Below, one piece after another: positions 1-10,690 of a stretch of DNA of 64,000 nt. The DNA comes from Batillaria attramentaria (Eukaryota > Mollusca > Gastropoda > Batillariidae). The translations under genes were made by a program, and so were the position numbers. Position 1 is the stretch's first letter. Every line of letters starts with the position of its first letter. The notes under the pieces were generated by a model. It was not told the DNA's origin, searched no databases, and saw only the letters and a list, made by a program, of their open reading frames with translations. The DNA lies in assembly GCA_018292915.2 (NCBI GenBank), contig JACVVK020000146.1, positions 627,501-691,500 on the forward strand. The letters are read 5' to 3'.

Positions 1-233
1 TGCGTGTTATCAACAAGCGGTCGTGTTTGTGACAAGCGTAAGCCTAGTTCCAGTTCTCTACTAAGACGGAGGCTTCGAAACGGAAAAGCTGACTTCTCAA
101 AGCCTATGGACAAAGCGAGGTAAAGCACCTCAGTCAGTGATGTCGCGTGAAGCATTTGGATTGCCGATGTCAGCTTTCAAATCAAAGACTTGAAATGCAG
201 GTAGGGACGTGGTATAAATAATTTTCCCAATTC

Positions 234-365
234 GGTGCCCCCGATTACGTAAAATACACCACACTCGTTTGTTGATTTCGACCGTAAAACTGCTCGTTAA
301 AACTCGCAGTTTTACGGTCGAAATCAACAAACTCGTGTGGTGTATTTTCCGTAATCGGGGGCACC
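234..365. repeat. Near-perfect 60-bp inverted repeat (foldback)
   Basis: The arms 234-293 and 306-365 are reverse complements over 60 bases with about three mismatches, around a 12-base spacer (294-305). The outer ends read GGTGCCCCCGATTACG and its complement. There is no coding content. It looks like a foldback or MITE-type insertion, but no flanking target duplication was recognised. Confidence 0.85.
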
Positions 366-823
366 TCATTGTGAAAACTCTATGTATGTCACTTTTTGTC
401 ACTTTATGCCAGCATGACTTTGTTCGTTTTGTAAAGTCAGTATATATATATATATGTAGCAGAGTGAATGCTTTTGTGTGTGTGTGTATGTGTGTGTGCG
501 TGCGCGCGCGCGCGCACGCACGTGCGAGTGTATACATAATGTTTGTACAATGTTGTCGTTTTTTTTACGTCGTGTCGTGACGTAATTTTTTGATTGAACG
601 TTTTGTTATTGTCAGACATTGATTTCTGCAGTGTCCTTTGTCGAACTGATGAGGGTCGGTGTTTTTTGGTTTTGTTTTCACGTCTTCATCTCTTCAGTTA
701 CTTCTTCACGTTTCATCTGTATATAATCATCAAAAAAAATAAACACATAAAGACATCTCAGTGAGTCGTGTCTACCAACCCCGACCTGGAGTAGGGTGGT
801 GTCATCAACAACATCAAGCCCTT

Positions 824-889
<66 letters not shown>
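366..889. repeat. Low-complexity stretch with TG/CG and TA microsatellites
   Basis: No gene is seen here. A TG tract passes into alternating CG at about 475-525, and a long (TA)n tract occupies about 827-889 directly beside the ribozyme-bearing array. The second array near 44762 is also bordered by a (TA)n tract, at 44709-44761. Confidence 0.8.
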
Positions 890-891
<2 letters not shown>

Positions 892-1195
892 GAACACAGG
901 CGTCGATAAAGCCGAAAACACGCGCTCAGTCAGGTCAATTTGAAAGCAGGGGAAGTAAGTAAAGCTGGGAGCGCTCCCTAGATCTAGGAGATGTGCGCTT
1001 TGTATGCCATTGCACAAGTCCGCCTTGCCCTATATTGGCTACAAACCGCAGTGGAGGGGCGGGGGGAATCTACCATCCTACCGCTAAAACGTCTAACAGA
1101 TCTAAGGGTATCTCACCATTCATAGGGCCTCCATTCCCCTCCCACCGGGAGGAAAATGGTCGGTACAACCAAGGCCATATGAATTGGTGATTTTA

Positions 1196-1253
1196 GCCGC
1201 TCACGGCCATGGTTTCGGGTCAATGGGACCCTCATCAGGTGAGCATGCGGCGA
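1196..1253 (-). ncRNA. Type I hammerhead ribozyme motif 1 (cleavage triplet mutated)
   Basis: On the minus strand the core CTGATGA, a 5-bp stem II (GGGTC/GACCC) and GAAAC are intact, and stem I strands GCTCAC and GTGAGC pair. The expected GTC cleavage triplet reads GCC, which breaks the A15.1-U16.1 pair, so this copy is probably inactive. Confidence 0.75.
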
Positions 1254-1802
1254 TACCCCAGAATAATCTGGTGCGTCTCCAGTACTAGCAGACGTCGCTA
1301 CCCTAAAGTTCTGCAAAAGGTTTCAGCAGAAAAAGACTAAATAATTTAGGTGGGAGGGGAATGGGGGCCCTATGAATGATGAGATACCCTTAGATCTGTT
1401 AGACGCTTCCGCGGTGGGATGGTAGATCCCCCCCCCCCCGCCCCTCCACTGTGGCTTGTAGCCAATATTATATGGGGCAAGGAGGACTTGTCCAATGGCA
1501 TATAAAGCACACATCTCCTAGATCTAGGGAGCGCTCTCAGCTTTACTTACTTTCCCTGCTTTCAAATTGACCTGATTGAGCGCATGTGTTCGGCTTTAAC
1601 GACGCCTGTGTTCCTATTCTATATTAAATGTAAATGCACGACATGACACCTAGGCAGTTGCTCCTTCTAAATTATTTAGTCTTTTTCCGTCGAAACCTCT
1701 TGCAGAGCTTTAGGGTAGCGACGTCTGCTAGTACTGGAGACGCACCAGATTATTCAGGGGCAGCCTTTTAGTGCTAGTCGGACGCTGCATCCCTCGTGGT
1801 TA

Positions 1803-1860
1803 TCGCCGCATGCTCACCTGATGAGGGTCCCATTGACCCGAAACCATGGTCGTGAGCGGC
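1803..1860 (+). ncRNA. Type I hammerhead ribozyme motif 2 (core intact, inverted unit)
   Basis: On the plus strand the order is GCTCAC (stem I), CTGATGA, stem II GGGTC-CCATT-GACCC, GAAA, a very short stem III in CCATGG, cleavage triplet GTC, then GTGAGC closing stem I with six perfect pairs. Every conserved core base of the hammerhead is present. The palindromic CCATGG could let two RNAs form a dimeric ribozyme, as proposed for animal hammerheads with minimal stem III. Confidence 0.88.
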
Positions 1861-2213
1861 TGAAATCACCAACTGCTATGGCCTACCGTTGTACCGACCA
1901 TTTTCCTCCAGGCGGAATGGGGGCCGTAAAGCCGAAAACATGCGCTCAATCAGGTCAATTTGAAAGTAGGAGCAGTAAGTAAAGCTGAGAGCGCTCCCTA
2001 AATCTAGGAGATGTGATCTTTGTGTGCCATTGCACAAGTCCGCCTTGCCCTATATTGGCTACAAGCCACAGTGGGTGGGTGGGGGATCTACCATCCTACC
2101 GCTGAAACGTCTAACAGATCTAAGGGTATCTCACCATTCATAGGGCCCCCATTCCCCTCCCACCGGGAGAAAAATGGTCGGTACAACCTAGGCCATAGGA
2201 ACTGGTGATTTTA

Positions 2214-2271
2214 GCCGCTTACGACCATGGTTTCGGGTCAATGGGACCCTCATCAGGTGAGCATGCGGCGA
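2214..2271 (-). ncRNA. Type I hammerhead ribozyme motif 3 (one stem I mismatch)
   Basis: Core and GTC triplet are intact on the minus strand. Stem I has GTAAGC against GCTCAC, giving one A-C mismatch. Confidence 0.83.
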
Positions 2272-2470
2272 TACCCACGAGGGATACAGCGTCCAACCAG
2301 CATTAAAAGGCTGCCCTAAATTGACCTGACCGGAGGGGAATGGGGGCCCTATGAATGGTGAGATCCCCTTAGATCTGTTAGACGTTTCAGCGGTAGGATG
2401 GTAGATTCCCCCCCGCCCCCCACTGCGGCTTGTAGCCAATATAGGGCAAGGCGGACTTGTCCAACAACAA

Positions 2471-3040
2471 CAACTACAACAAAAAGAAAAAACAAACAAA
2501 CTAACAACAACAACAAAAATGATAATAATAAAAAACTTTGGCGCTAAATATCATAAATTTGTGACTACTGGTTTTCTTTGTTTAAGTCGTGCAAATTTCA
2601 AAGTCAGAGTAAACCCCATACAATTTTTTTTTGGGGGGTCAAAAATAGAAGTTGTTAAAATCGTTCCTCTGCACCTTTAACAGTTTTCGCGTCTCATTAT
2701 GATTGTTCCATTCCTCTAATTACTTCGATTCCGGCCGAAAAAAAGACCTTTGCAGCTGACAGCTCTACCGTCAAAGCGCTTATCAGAGCTGTTAGGCCCT
2801 TTTACCAAATGATGGTAGAGCTCTGCACCAGATAGGTGACATTGCATACGATATACTGTTGGCCTCACTGTTTGGGGAAAATGGTTGGCGCCATCTTGAA
2901 GCCGATCCAAACAAGACCATTGTCCAGCGCATTCTGAGTCCATGTTTTCGCAAACTTTGTCAGCAAATTGGTGATGTCACGCCATTGTTCAGACCTGGAC
3001 CTGTAAGTGTTTGAATGGGTCAGGCCTTATAACCAGGTAA
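2471..3040. other. Non-coding segment, intron of receptor D1
   Basis: No exon was recognised. The sequence is closely repeated at about 46563-47125 in the other copy, where it lies between exons of receptor 2, so here it should be intronic. Confidence 0.6.
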
Positions 3041-3045
3041 GACAA

Positions 3046-3145
3046 GGGTGGGTGGGTGTTTGGGGGGTTTAACGTCCTTTTCCACCACATAGAGTGATAT
3101 CAAAGACCAGGCAACGATGAAAAAGCCAGAACAAATATTTCGAAT
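3046..3145 (-). mobile_element. SINE tail fragment (tRNA-derived SINE family)
   Basis: The block with GTTTAACGTCCTTTTCCACC and GTGATATCAAAG is the 3' body of the SINE found many times in the window; the tRNA-like head is missing. The twin locus near 47140 lacks it, so it arrived or was lost after the duplication. Confidence 0.8.
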
Positions 3146-3371
3146 ATTATTGAAAAAAAAAAAAAAAGGCATTGTAAATCGACGGTTCCCCATCAGAACG
3201 TAATCTCTCTCTCTCTCTTCTATACGACCATCACGTCATATTCCTTTAGCAGAGATGATTGTGAGACCTGAGCAAATGAAATGTTTTGCCCACCACATTA
3301 CGCGCTTCTATGCATGCGATTCTACTGAGTCAAAACTTTGCTTCTCAATTTTTTTTTTCAAGATAATGTAC

Positions 3372-5277
3372 ATCCCTCCAGTAAGCCCTCCTCCCATCCC
3401 GGTTTCCCAGGAAACCAGCGATGAACTTCTCCCAGTTCATCCGACTCAGGTGTCGGATGGTTCATCTGCAGTCCCTGCCAAAGAGCTACTACATGATTCT
3501 TGAAGCATACTGTTTAGCTGCACTGAAAATACTCTTAAAGACCAGCGAAACCGTTGGTTTGAGTAAAAACGACAAAACACAAACCTAAAACGTTGAGTGG
3601 TGGTATTTGTGAGCACTCTTGTCCCAAATGACTGAACATATAAAACAGTTAAATCTCAAACTGATCTGATTTGAACCCCGACTTTTGTACCCGCTAAAGC
3701 TGGAAATTTGAGCGCCGCGTTCCAAACACCAGTTAGCGGCCTCTCTCCAAGTGCTGCTCCACCGAGAGTAATCCGGAAGAATGAGAAAGTGACAACCACC
3801 CCCGGCTTCAAGAAAACCAGGACCACACTGACGGCTACTGTAAGGGCACGCGGCTTCGTCCTCATTGTCCACACACTGAGCCACCAGGTCACAGGGGAAG
3901 TGGTGCCGGAAGTCGGCCCAGTAAGGCACGGAACAGTTCCACTGGCCGCCCGGCAGCTGCAGTGGCACTGATGTGTGGTTGTGGAAAGAGAAACTAAGGT
4001 TGAAGCCCGGATGGGGCTTGATGTCAAAAGCCGCGATGAAGTGCCAGTATAGAACCGGAGTCACGTGCACTGCAGTAGAAGGCGGTACCATTCCACAAGC
4101 CGCCCAGATCCTGTGCTGAGCGGTGCTGCCTCCTTTATAGAACTCCAGACCATTATGACGACATTTAGAACTGTTCAGAGGTAAAGGATAACGCTCGTGG
4201 AAGAGGAAATAGGTGAAGCTGGTCATCACCGAGAGTTCCTCAGGCACGATGAGTCGAATCCAGGTGTCGGCGGCACGCGAGAGCTGTTCATGACAGCAAT
4301 GAGGGCTTTGGGCGTAACCTGGGAATCATCATCATCGTCAGCATCATCAAATGCTACAAGAGTTTCGTATATATATATATATATGGCAAATTCCGAAAAT
4401 GGACGCCCGACACCTCAGTAACAATCATATTGACTTAGGTCAACATGTTACACTCCAACCTCTCCAGGCAATACCTCAATCAATTCTTAACAAGAAATAC
4501 AATTAAGAGCATTTGAGTGCATAACATAATTCTGAAACACCTGCACTACGTACCTCTGACTGGAGAAGTGAACTTTATAACTCCTTGTTCACGCCATTGT
4601 GCTGTGAAGTTGAAAGCTAGAAAGTGTGCATCATCTATGTAACCCTCTTTAACTGTCAGTACCACAGTCATGGTGTTGGACAAACTGTACAGCGATAGAG
4701 GACCACAACCTGTGTAATACTTCAAAACTCGTCCCGAAACGGTGTCACGCATTTCCCAGAAGTTGCCAGCCCAAGAACAGCTCGGTTTCTCTTCCATGAC
4801 CCGCAAGAAGATGAGGTGCCCCGGATCGACAGTCAGGACAATGGGGCAGACATTTATCGGGACACGGTGTTCGGCTAGTTCAGGGCGGAAGTCGAAGGAG
4901 ACGACACCTGCATTAGCTGTGACTCTAACCTCACTCTTCTTGGTGATGCAGTCGGTAATGGCCTTTGTAGTCAGATCCAGACGGACAAAACTACCGGTTC
5001 GTTCAGGGACCACGTCAGAGGAACTGTTGTCGCATGCTGACGTACTGGTGCCCTTTTGTACAAAGGACGTACTGTGCTCACCGTTGCTTGCTGGGGACAC
5101 GGTGATTGTGTACGTCCCAGACTGAACATTGTTCTGTGTCACTGAGGTTTCTTCACTGTCACCAGTCACGCGTGACTGTGTGGAGATTACGGAGGCAAAA
5201 CACGCCATGGTGATGATGGCAAGCATTGCCGCTTGATTGGTCAGGTACCCTGCAAGTCTCGACGTCTCTTGCTTCAT
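3372..5277 (-). CDS. Receptor D1, 5' part: CUB/C-type lectin GRL101-like receptor (3' exons outside window)
   Basis: This is the N-terminal half of a receptor like gene 2 (40695-49278), nearly identical to it. Exon 1 (5277-4554, ends phase 1) starts at MKQETS, has a hydrophobic signal peptide (AAMLAIITMACFASV) and a CUB-like beta-sandwich region. Exon 2 (4318-3691, phase 1 in, phase 2 out) carries a whole CUB domain starting GYAQSPHCC, an LDLa-like module (CDLVAQCVDNEDEAAC) and the start of a C-type lectin domain (CGPGFLEAGGGC). A likely exon 3 starts at 3444 (NWEKFIAG, AYWRD); its 3' limit near 3372 is unresolved. The protein would be secreted to the surface with its ectodomain outside. The lectin end, LDLa/LRR part and seven helices should lie left of position 1, but the twin relation stops near 890, so this is not visible. 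Confidence 0.85.
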
Positions 5278-5337
5278 GTCAACAACAACAACAACAACAA
5301 CGACAACGATAATAATAATAATAATAAAAAATTGCAT
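5278..5337 (-). repeat. AAT/AAC trinucleotide repeat in the 5' leader of receptor D1
   Basis: Read on the minus strand, (ATT)n then (GTT)n sit directly before the ATG at 5277 and stay in frame with an upstream ATG at 5337, which would add a run of Ile and Val residues. The matching tract before receptor 2 (49281-49341) has a different length. Confidence 0.75.
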
Positions 5338-5514
5338 TTATAGGGCGTATTTCTGAAAATAAAACTCAAGGCGCCGATCACTCACCGACACTCACTCGCA
5401 ATTTACGATGGACAGACATACACTGGTGAAACTGACTACTACACAGGAAATTCCTGAAAGGCTTTGCAAAACAATTTGAAAACTGCTCTTAAAAACAGAC
5501 AGTGTGGGCACATT

Positions 5515-5650
5515 TCACAGATTTGCAGGCAGAGAATTGCAATAGGTTGGAGCGACAAAACTGAAAGAGCGCTCGCCAAAAGATTTCAAGTTGCACTTAG
5601 GAATTTCGAGAAGCCTCCTCTCGGACGACGACCGGAGGATTCGCGACGGT
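5515..5650 (-). pseudogene. Relic of LINE reverse transcriptase C-terminus
   Basis: The minus-strand translation PSRILRSSSERRLLEIP followed by GERSFSFVAP and NSLPANL matches the C-terminal pattern of the LINEs at 34085 and 35761 (PSRNLRSSSDTRLLRIP, GQRAFSYIGP, NGLPSHIR). Only this short tail remains. It is duplicated at 49528-49663. Confidence 0.75.
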
Positions 5651-7434
5651 TGATAGGCGACAAGTGTAATAACAATGGTAATAATCACGGGGCGTAATAC
5701 AACTTGAAAGAACACGGCGTCTGATAATAACCTGCCAAGGACGCAAGCGCTATGCAAAGCCCCGTATTCCCCAGCCTGCAAAGCGATGACACCGACATTC
5801 GGGTCCCAAAACAGACGGGCACTATCCGAGCGGGCATTGTGGGCGCTTGGTGGGACTTTTCAACCGGATGCATCAAGAACACTGTCTTTGCCGTAAATTG
5901 ACATAAATACTAAGACGTGAACAAAGTAACAAAAGAAAAAAGAGAAAACTGGAAGGCAAAACACTACGGCGCAGCTGTGACCGAACGAACGGATCAGTAC
6001 AGTGTTTGACCCGTGAGGGAACAAGTTTGTATAACTCATGCCTGCACAGCTACTCCTGCCTCAGGTTGACAAGAGCACCCGACCTTTTATCACAGTCTGT
6101 CAAACATTCAGCAGTAAATACTCAGAGATCACAGGTCCATACATTCTACATAAACCCTACTCAAGATTGACGAAATTCCAATATATCAGAGTTGGAAAAA
6201 AGCCCCCCCCAAAAAAAACAAAACAAAAACAAAACAAAACAAAACAAAAAACAACAAAAACCCCAAACAACAACAACAACAACAACAAACCGTGGTTGGG
6301 ACTCCTGGAGAGGGGTTGGGGTGGGGTGGGGTGTCAGGTTAAGAACTGCCTCTTTCAAACAATGAAGACCGTTCCCGGGGTTGCCTTGCCAGACTTTGTC
6401 TCGATATACTGACAAAATATGTATCACGATACACAAGTTCTGGAAGGCAGCGTAGGGATAAAGAATCATCTGTTTCATTATCTCCAGGGCAGATACACGG
6501 TACTAATGAACACTAATGCGGGTTTACATTGCAAGCTCTGTTGTACACAGATATATCATCAGTATCACCAGTCCCGTTAACTGCTGTTAAAGGGCAAAAT
6601 ACAGTAAGTCCACGAAGAGAAGTGTGGATGTACAGTGTTTTTCCACTACATAGCATCAGTCAGGCGAAGTGTTTGTCTAACTGATGTAATAATTATCATC
6701 CTAGCAAACCAGACGATCACGTTGCAGATTAAGGCTCAGGTTTGCTGCTGGACCCGAAGCTTTAGTTTTTCAGGGCTGAGTCAGAAAGGCAAATACCAAA
6801 GCACAGGAAAACACAAGCCGAACAATACAAAAAACAATTACAACTGGAAAAAGAAGGCCATCTGGACTGACTGACACAGTACAATGTACACGCACATCAA
6901 CACAGCTCCGTGAAGAATCATAACAGGACATTGCATCACTTGATAAGCCTGAAGGCCATGAGAAAGAAACACAAATCTTTATCATTTATAAACGTTTGTT
7001 TCTCAAAATATATTTTCGGTTGTTTTGTTGGTGATATTGCTGTTTGGTGTCACGTGCATACAGCTGAACGCCAAATCTGGACGCAAGCACAGCCGAACAG
7101 TCTAAAAAGAGAGCAAATTAAAAAGCAGAAATTTGATTCTATTCCAAATTGGTCTATTCCACAAACTCCTAAACGGTTTGGAGTATGAAACATTGTACCC
7201 ATATACTACAAGGAACAGGAAGGTTTTGTTTTTAAACAATGCATGATGGTTTTAGCCACTCACAAACTTGACTGTTACCATAATTTCCTAAGTGTAAGTA
7301 TATCTGCCAATGTAAAATCTGAGCCACTATGCAAACGTTAAAGGTGACCATACAGTCTGAACATATAGAGGCTAAAGCCAATTTCAAGTCCTTCATCCTT
7401 TGGTCACACTGTCCGTTCAAATTCTCGTTTTTCT
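5651..7434. other. Intergenic stretch between receptor D1 and receptor A
   Basis: No convincing exon. It holds an A/C-rich tract ((AAAAC)n and (AAC)n, about 6205-6290), where copy B has the large P3 insertion. From about 6300 to 7434 it matches 54015-55163 closely. The 3' untranslated region of receptor A must start at 7434 and run left; no clear AATAAA was singled out. Confidence 0.6.
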
Positions 7435-9525
7435 TCAGTCCTGCTGTGGTTTTGGTGTCTTTGGTGCATCGCGTCGTGCCAAGAGAACTTTACGCATTCG
7501 CTCTTCAAACTTCCGACGTCTGCGTTCCTGCATCATGCTGAGGATGTAGAGGAAAGGATCGAGAGCTGAGTTGAGCGGCAAAATTATGATTGTCATGGCG
7601 ACTCTGATTTGGCTGGACATGGGAGCTGAACCACTGGCGTGTCTTAGTCCCATGAAACCAGCAACAAGCCAACAAAGCGAGTTGGTCAGTACAAGGTTTG
7701 ATAACCCATGGGCAAAGGAACGATTCTGACAATGTTGAGACTTATCAAATATATATACCTGTGGGACCCGGCTAAAGACGCGAATGAGAATTTCGCATAC
7801 TACCATCACCAGAGACAGTACAACGTTTAAGACAATGATCACCCCAAACCAGTTGCCAGAGCCAGAAAATTCTGATGTGCTTACAAGCAAGGGGAGACAA
7901 ATACTGGTCTGGGCATAAAACTGCCAGTGTGAAGTCATGGGTAAAAGAGGAATGGACGCCAGCGTGATGCCCGCTGCCCAAACAAAGAAGCAAGATACTT
8001 TTGAGGACAACTTTCCAAACTGAAAGCGCTGGGGAAGCCTTAAAACAAACAGGCGGTCGATAGAAATGACACAGACGAAGAAGGACGACACTTCAATGGA
8101 CAAGAGTGACAGAAAGCCTGCTATCTTGCAGGCAGCACCATTTCTCCATTTTGTATCGTGTAAGAAGTATTCCCCTTCGTACACACGGTCCGCCACGACT
8201 ATTACTGTTACAGACAAACCCATAATGAAGTCGGACACAAAAAGATGTGTGCTAAATAAGTTCAAGCCAGTATGTGTTCTTGATCTGCCGATAACCACGC
8301 TGTAAAGAAAATTAGCAAAGTTTCCGGTCATTGAAAGTGCAGCCAGAAAGGCGAGAAAAATGCGATACGTGTCAGAGTGCATCAGATTGTCACAAGACGA
8401 GATCTCGTCAGGCGGAGCATGACAGTTCCGCAGGTTGAAACCCTCGGGCAGTGTGGCCGGACAGCACAGCTTGTAGTTGTCAGCGTACACAGTGTCTAGA
8501 TATCGGAGGTCCTGAAATGCACCAGGTGGGAACACGTTCATGGGACATCCACGCAGATCTAGCACCTGCAGCTGATTGAGGGACTGAAACCCTTCCTCGG
8601 AAACAATATCCAACTCTGTTCCTGAGAGGTTTAACAACTGCAGGTTGGGGAAGGTGCTAAAAATGCTGACATTAAGTTTCTGTATGTTAACACGAGAGAC
8701 GTCCAATGTCTGAAGCTGCTTGGCGACGTACTGTGTAGGTGTATTATGCTGAAACAGACCGATGAGTGGGTTGCCAGTTAAAGACAAAGTCATCAGGTTC
8801 TGCGAGAGACTGAGGTCAGTAGATGTGATGGTCGTTATGTAGTTGTCACTGACATCCAAGCTGCGGAGATTCGGGAGTTGAAGATTATCCAAACTCACGA
8901 GGCCGCACTGAGCCAGACTGAGGTAGATCAACATGTCGTTTGTCTTCACATCCGTTGGAGTCATACTAGTACCACGGGCGTCCAAGTAGCGAAGATGTGG
9001 ATAGGAGTGTGCTGGGAAAGAGGTAGTACAGAAAAAGGCCAGACCATAACACACACAGTTTGTGGGACATGAAGCGTTACACAGCAGCTCGTCATCGTTC
9101 TGCGGACACTGGAACACACCGTCACAAATGTTACTGGCGTGAACACAGATACGTGAAGCACGACAGCGGTAGAAACCTGGACACGTGTAACTGTCACATT
9201 CTGCCTCGTCCTCTTTACCGGGACAGTCGTACACGCCGTTGCAACGCACGTACACCGGCAGGCAGTAACCGTCACCTGTACACTGGAAGTGGGTTTCTGG
9301 ACACATGACTCTTGGTGGTAACACTGGCCAGTCAGCATCTGTAGGCACTATGTACCGGACTTCTTCAAAAGCTTTAAACAGCACCACTGCTGGCGGAAAT
9401 GGAGTATGGAAACGACGATTATTGTTAAAACCTACCTCTTCGTCAGACTTACAGTCAATTTTATCTTCGTCTGATCCATCCACACAGTGGTCCTGTCCAT
9501 CACACCACTGGCCTTTCACCAGGCA
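7435..9525 (-). CDS. Receptor A exon 6: LDLa modules, leucine-rich repeats and seven-helix domain
   Basis: The exon opens after TTTTCTGTTAG with CLVKGQWCDGQDHC, which completes an LDLa module begun in exon 5. Two further LDLa modules follow (CPETHFQC to DEAEC; CPGFYRC to DDELLC). Next come an LRR N-cap (CPTNCVCYGLAFFC), about seven leucine-rich repeats and a cysteine-rich hinge (YKLCCPATLPEGFNLRNC). Seven hydrophobic segments follow. TM3 ends SIDRLFVLRLP in place of the DRY motif, TM6 has LCWLVAGF, and TM7 has LNSALDPFLYI, where Asp replaces the Asn of NPxxY. A basic tail (QERRRRKFEERMRK) ends at the stop 7435-7437. Receptor 2 has the normal NPFLY. Confidence 0.95.
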   Translation of the reverse strand, partial: CLVKGQWCDGQDHCVDGSDEDKIDCKSDEEVGFNNNRRFHTPFPPAVVLFKAFEEVRYIVPTDADWPVLPPRVMCPETHFQCTGDGYCLPVYVRCNGVYDCPGKEDEAECDSYTCPGFYRCRASRICVHASNICDGVFQCPQNDDELLCNASCPTNCVCYGLAFFCTTSFPAHSYPHLRYLDARGTSMTPTDVKTNDMLIYLSLAQCGLVSLDNLQLPNLRSLDVSDNYITTITSTDLSLSQNLMTLSLTGNPLIGLFQHNTPTQYVAKQLQTLDVSRVNIQKLNVSIFSTFPNLQLLNLSGTELDIVSEEGFQSLNQLQVLDLRGCPMNVFPPGAFQDLRYLDTVYADNYKLCCPATLPEGFNLRNCHAPPDEISSCDNLMHSDTYRIFLAFLAALSMTGNFANFLYSVVIGRSRTHTGLNLFSTHLFVSDFIMGLSVTVIVVADRVYEGEYFLHDTKWRNGAACKIAGFLSLLSIEVSSFFVCVISIDRLFVLRLPQRFQFGKLSSKVSCFFVWAAGITLASIPLLPMTSHWQFYAQTSICLPLLVSTSEFSGSGNWFGVIIVLNVVLSLVMVVCEILIRVFSRVPQVYIFDKSQHCQNRSFAHGLSNLVLTNSLCWLVAGFMGLRHASGSAPMSSQIRVAMTIIILPLNSALDPFLYILSMMQERRRRKFEERMRKVLLARRDAPKTPKPQQD

Positions 9526-9958
9526 CTAACAGAAAAAGACAAGTAACATTAATGAAAACAGCGTAACCATCTTCTTCCTATTGTCACCATTCCAACAAAG
9601 TATATCGTGGAACTAAGTCCGCAAAGGAGGCAGTCAACATCACTACATTTCAGAAGAGTGACAAGGGACTAATTTCCTCATATTTAACAAACCATTTGCA
9701 TGATCCCTCAAAACCATTCCCTAGGCGCTGTAAGCACTCGGGATGGAGCTATATTACCACCAGACAGTCCTGAATGATTACCAAAATCTCTCTTTCTCTC
9801 TCTCTCCAGCCCGTCCCAGTACTCTCCCATCAGCCAAATCAACTCCTTCGCTTGCTTCCTCTAGGACGGTCTCTTCAAGTTTTAACAAGATTAAAGCTTA
9901 TACACAGATCTATGGAATGTACCCCTGATATGAGCAGCATTGGCTCAAATAGACTGCA

Positions 9959-10028
<70 letters not shown>

Positions 10029-10634
10029 TGAGTTAAAATGTGTAACTTGTTTCTACATTTTTGTCCTATATTCCTGTAGCTTATAGATTTTTTCCTTTGC
10101 TCATATTCTCGTAGTTTAGCAACGGGAAGTTCGAATATGGTATTCATGCCAAAACTTCTACCGTTGGAAAATAAAGATTATTGTCATTGTCTCTCTCTTT
10201 CTCTCTCTGGCGCGGGGACAGCTTTCGATTTGCAAACGGTGTCATATTGAACAAGGAGGAACGGCCCCGTCCTACAAAGTTGTTTCTCCAAACTTCATAT
10301 TATTTTGTCTGTTTTGTTGTTATTGTTGCCGGTTCTACCCTCTCCAAGTTCTACCAACGACACTAGATCCTCTACGACCTCGACCGGTTAGCCACGTGAC
10401 TGGGGGTGGGGCCGGGTGGGGGAAGAAGGGGGAGAGAGAGAGAGAGGCGGAGATAGAGGGTGGGTGGATGGGTGTTTAGGAGTTTAACGTCCTTTTCCAC
10501 CACAAAAGGGTGATATCAAGGACGGGGCAACGAGAAGAAGGCCAGCACAAATATTTGGCCCCAGCGGCCGGAATTCGAACTCTCGGCCCAAGCATTGAAA
10601 GTCCAACGCTCTACCATTCGGCCACCCTGGCTCC

Positions 10635-10690
<56 letters not shown>

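Larger units (their letters stand above)
940..2470. repeat. Retrozyme-like repeat array 1, with one inverted unit
   Basis: A unit of roughly 0.6 kb is repeated. It contains AGCGCTCCCTAGATCTAGGAG, then CTACCATCCTACCGCTGAAAC, then a hammerhead motif, then a stretch ending in the AAAGACTAAATAATTTAG region. Units around 940-1316 and 1925-2335 run one way; units around 1323-1910 and 2336-2470 are inverted. Short ORFs in it recur only because the DNA is repeated. The presence of a type I hammerhead in every full unit matches small non-autonomous retroelements ('retrozymes') known from animals. Confidence 0.8.

Noticed and set aside
1000..2500. Recurring small reading frames with IYHPTAETSNRSKGIS on both strands
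   Set aside because: They repeat only because the DNA unit repeats, start and stop in different places, and cross the ribozyme motif; no gene structure.
9060..9338. Cys/Val-rich frames on either strand over the LDLa region
   Set aside because: They are shadows of the receptor exon in other frames.
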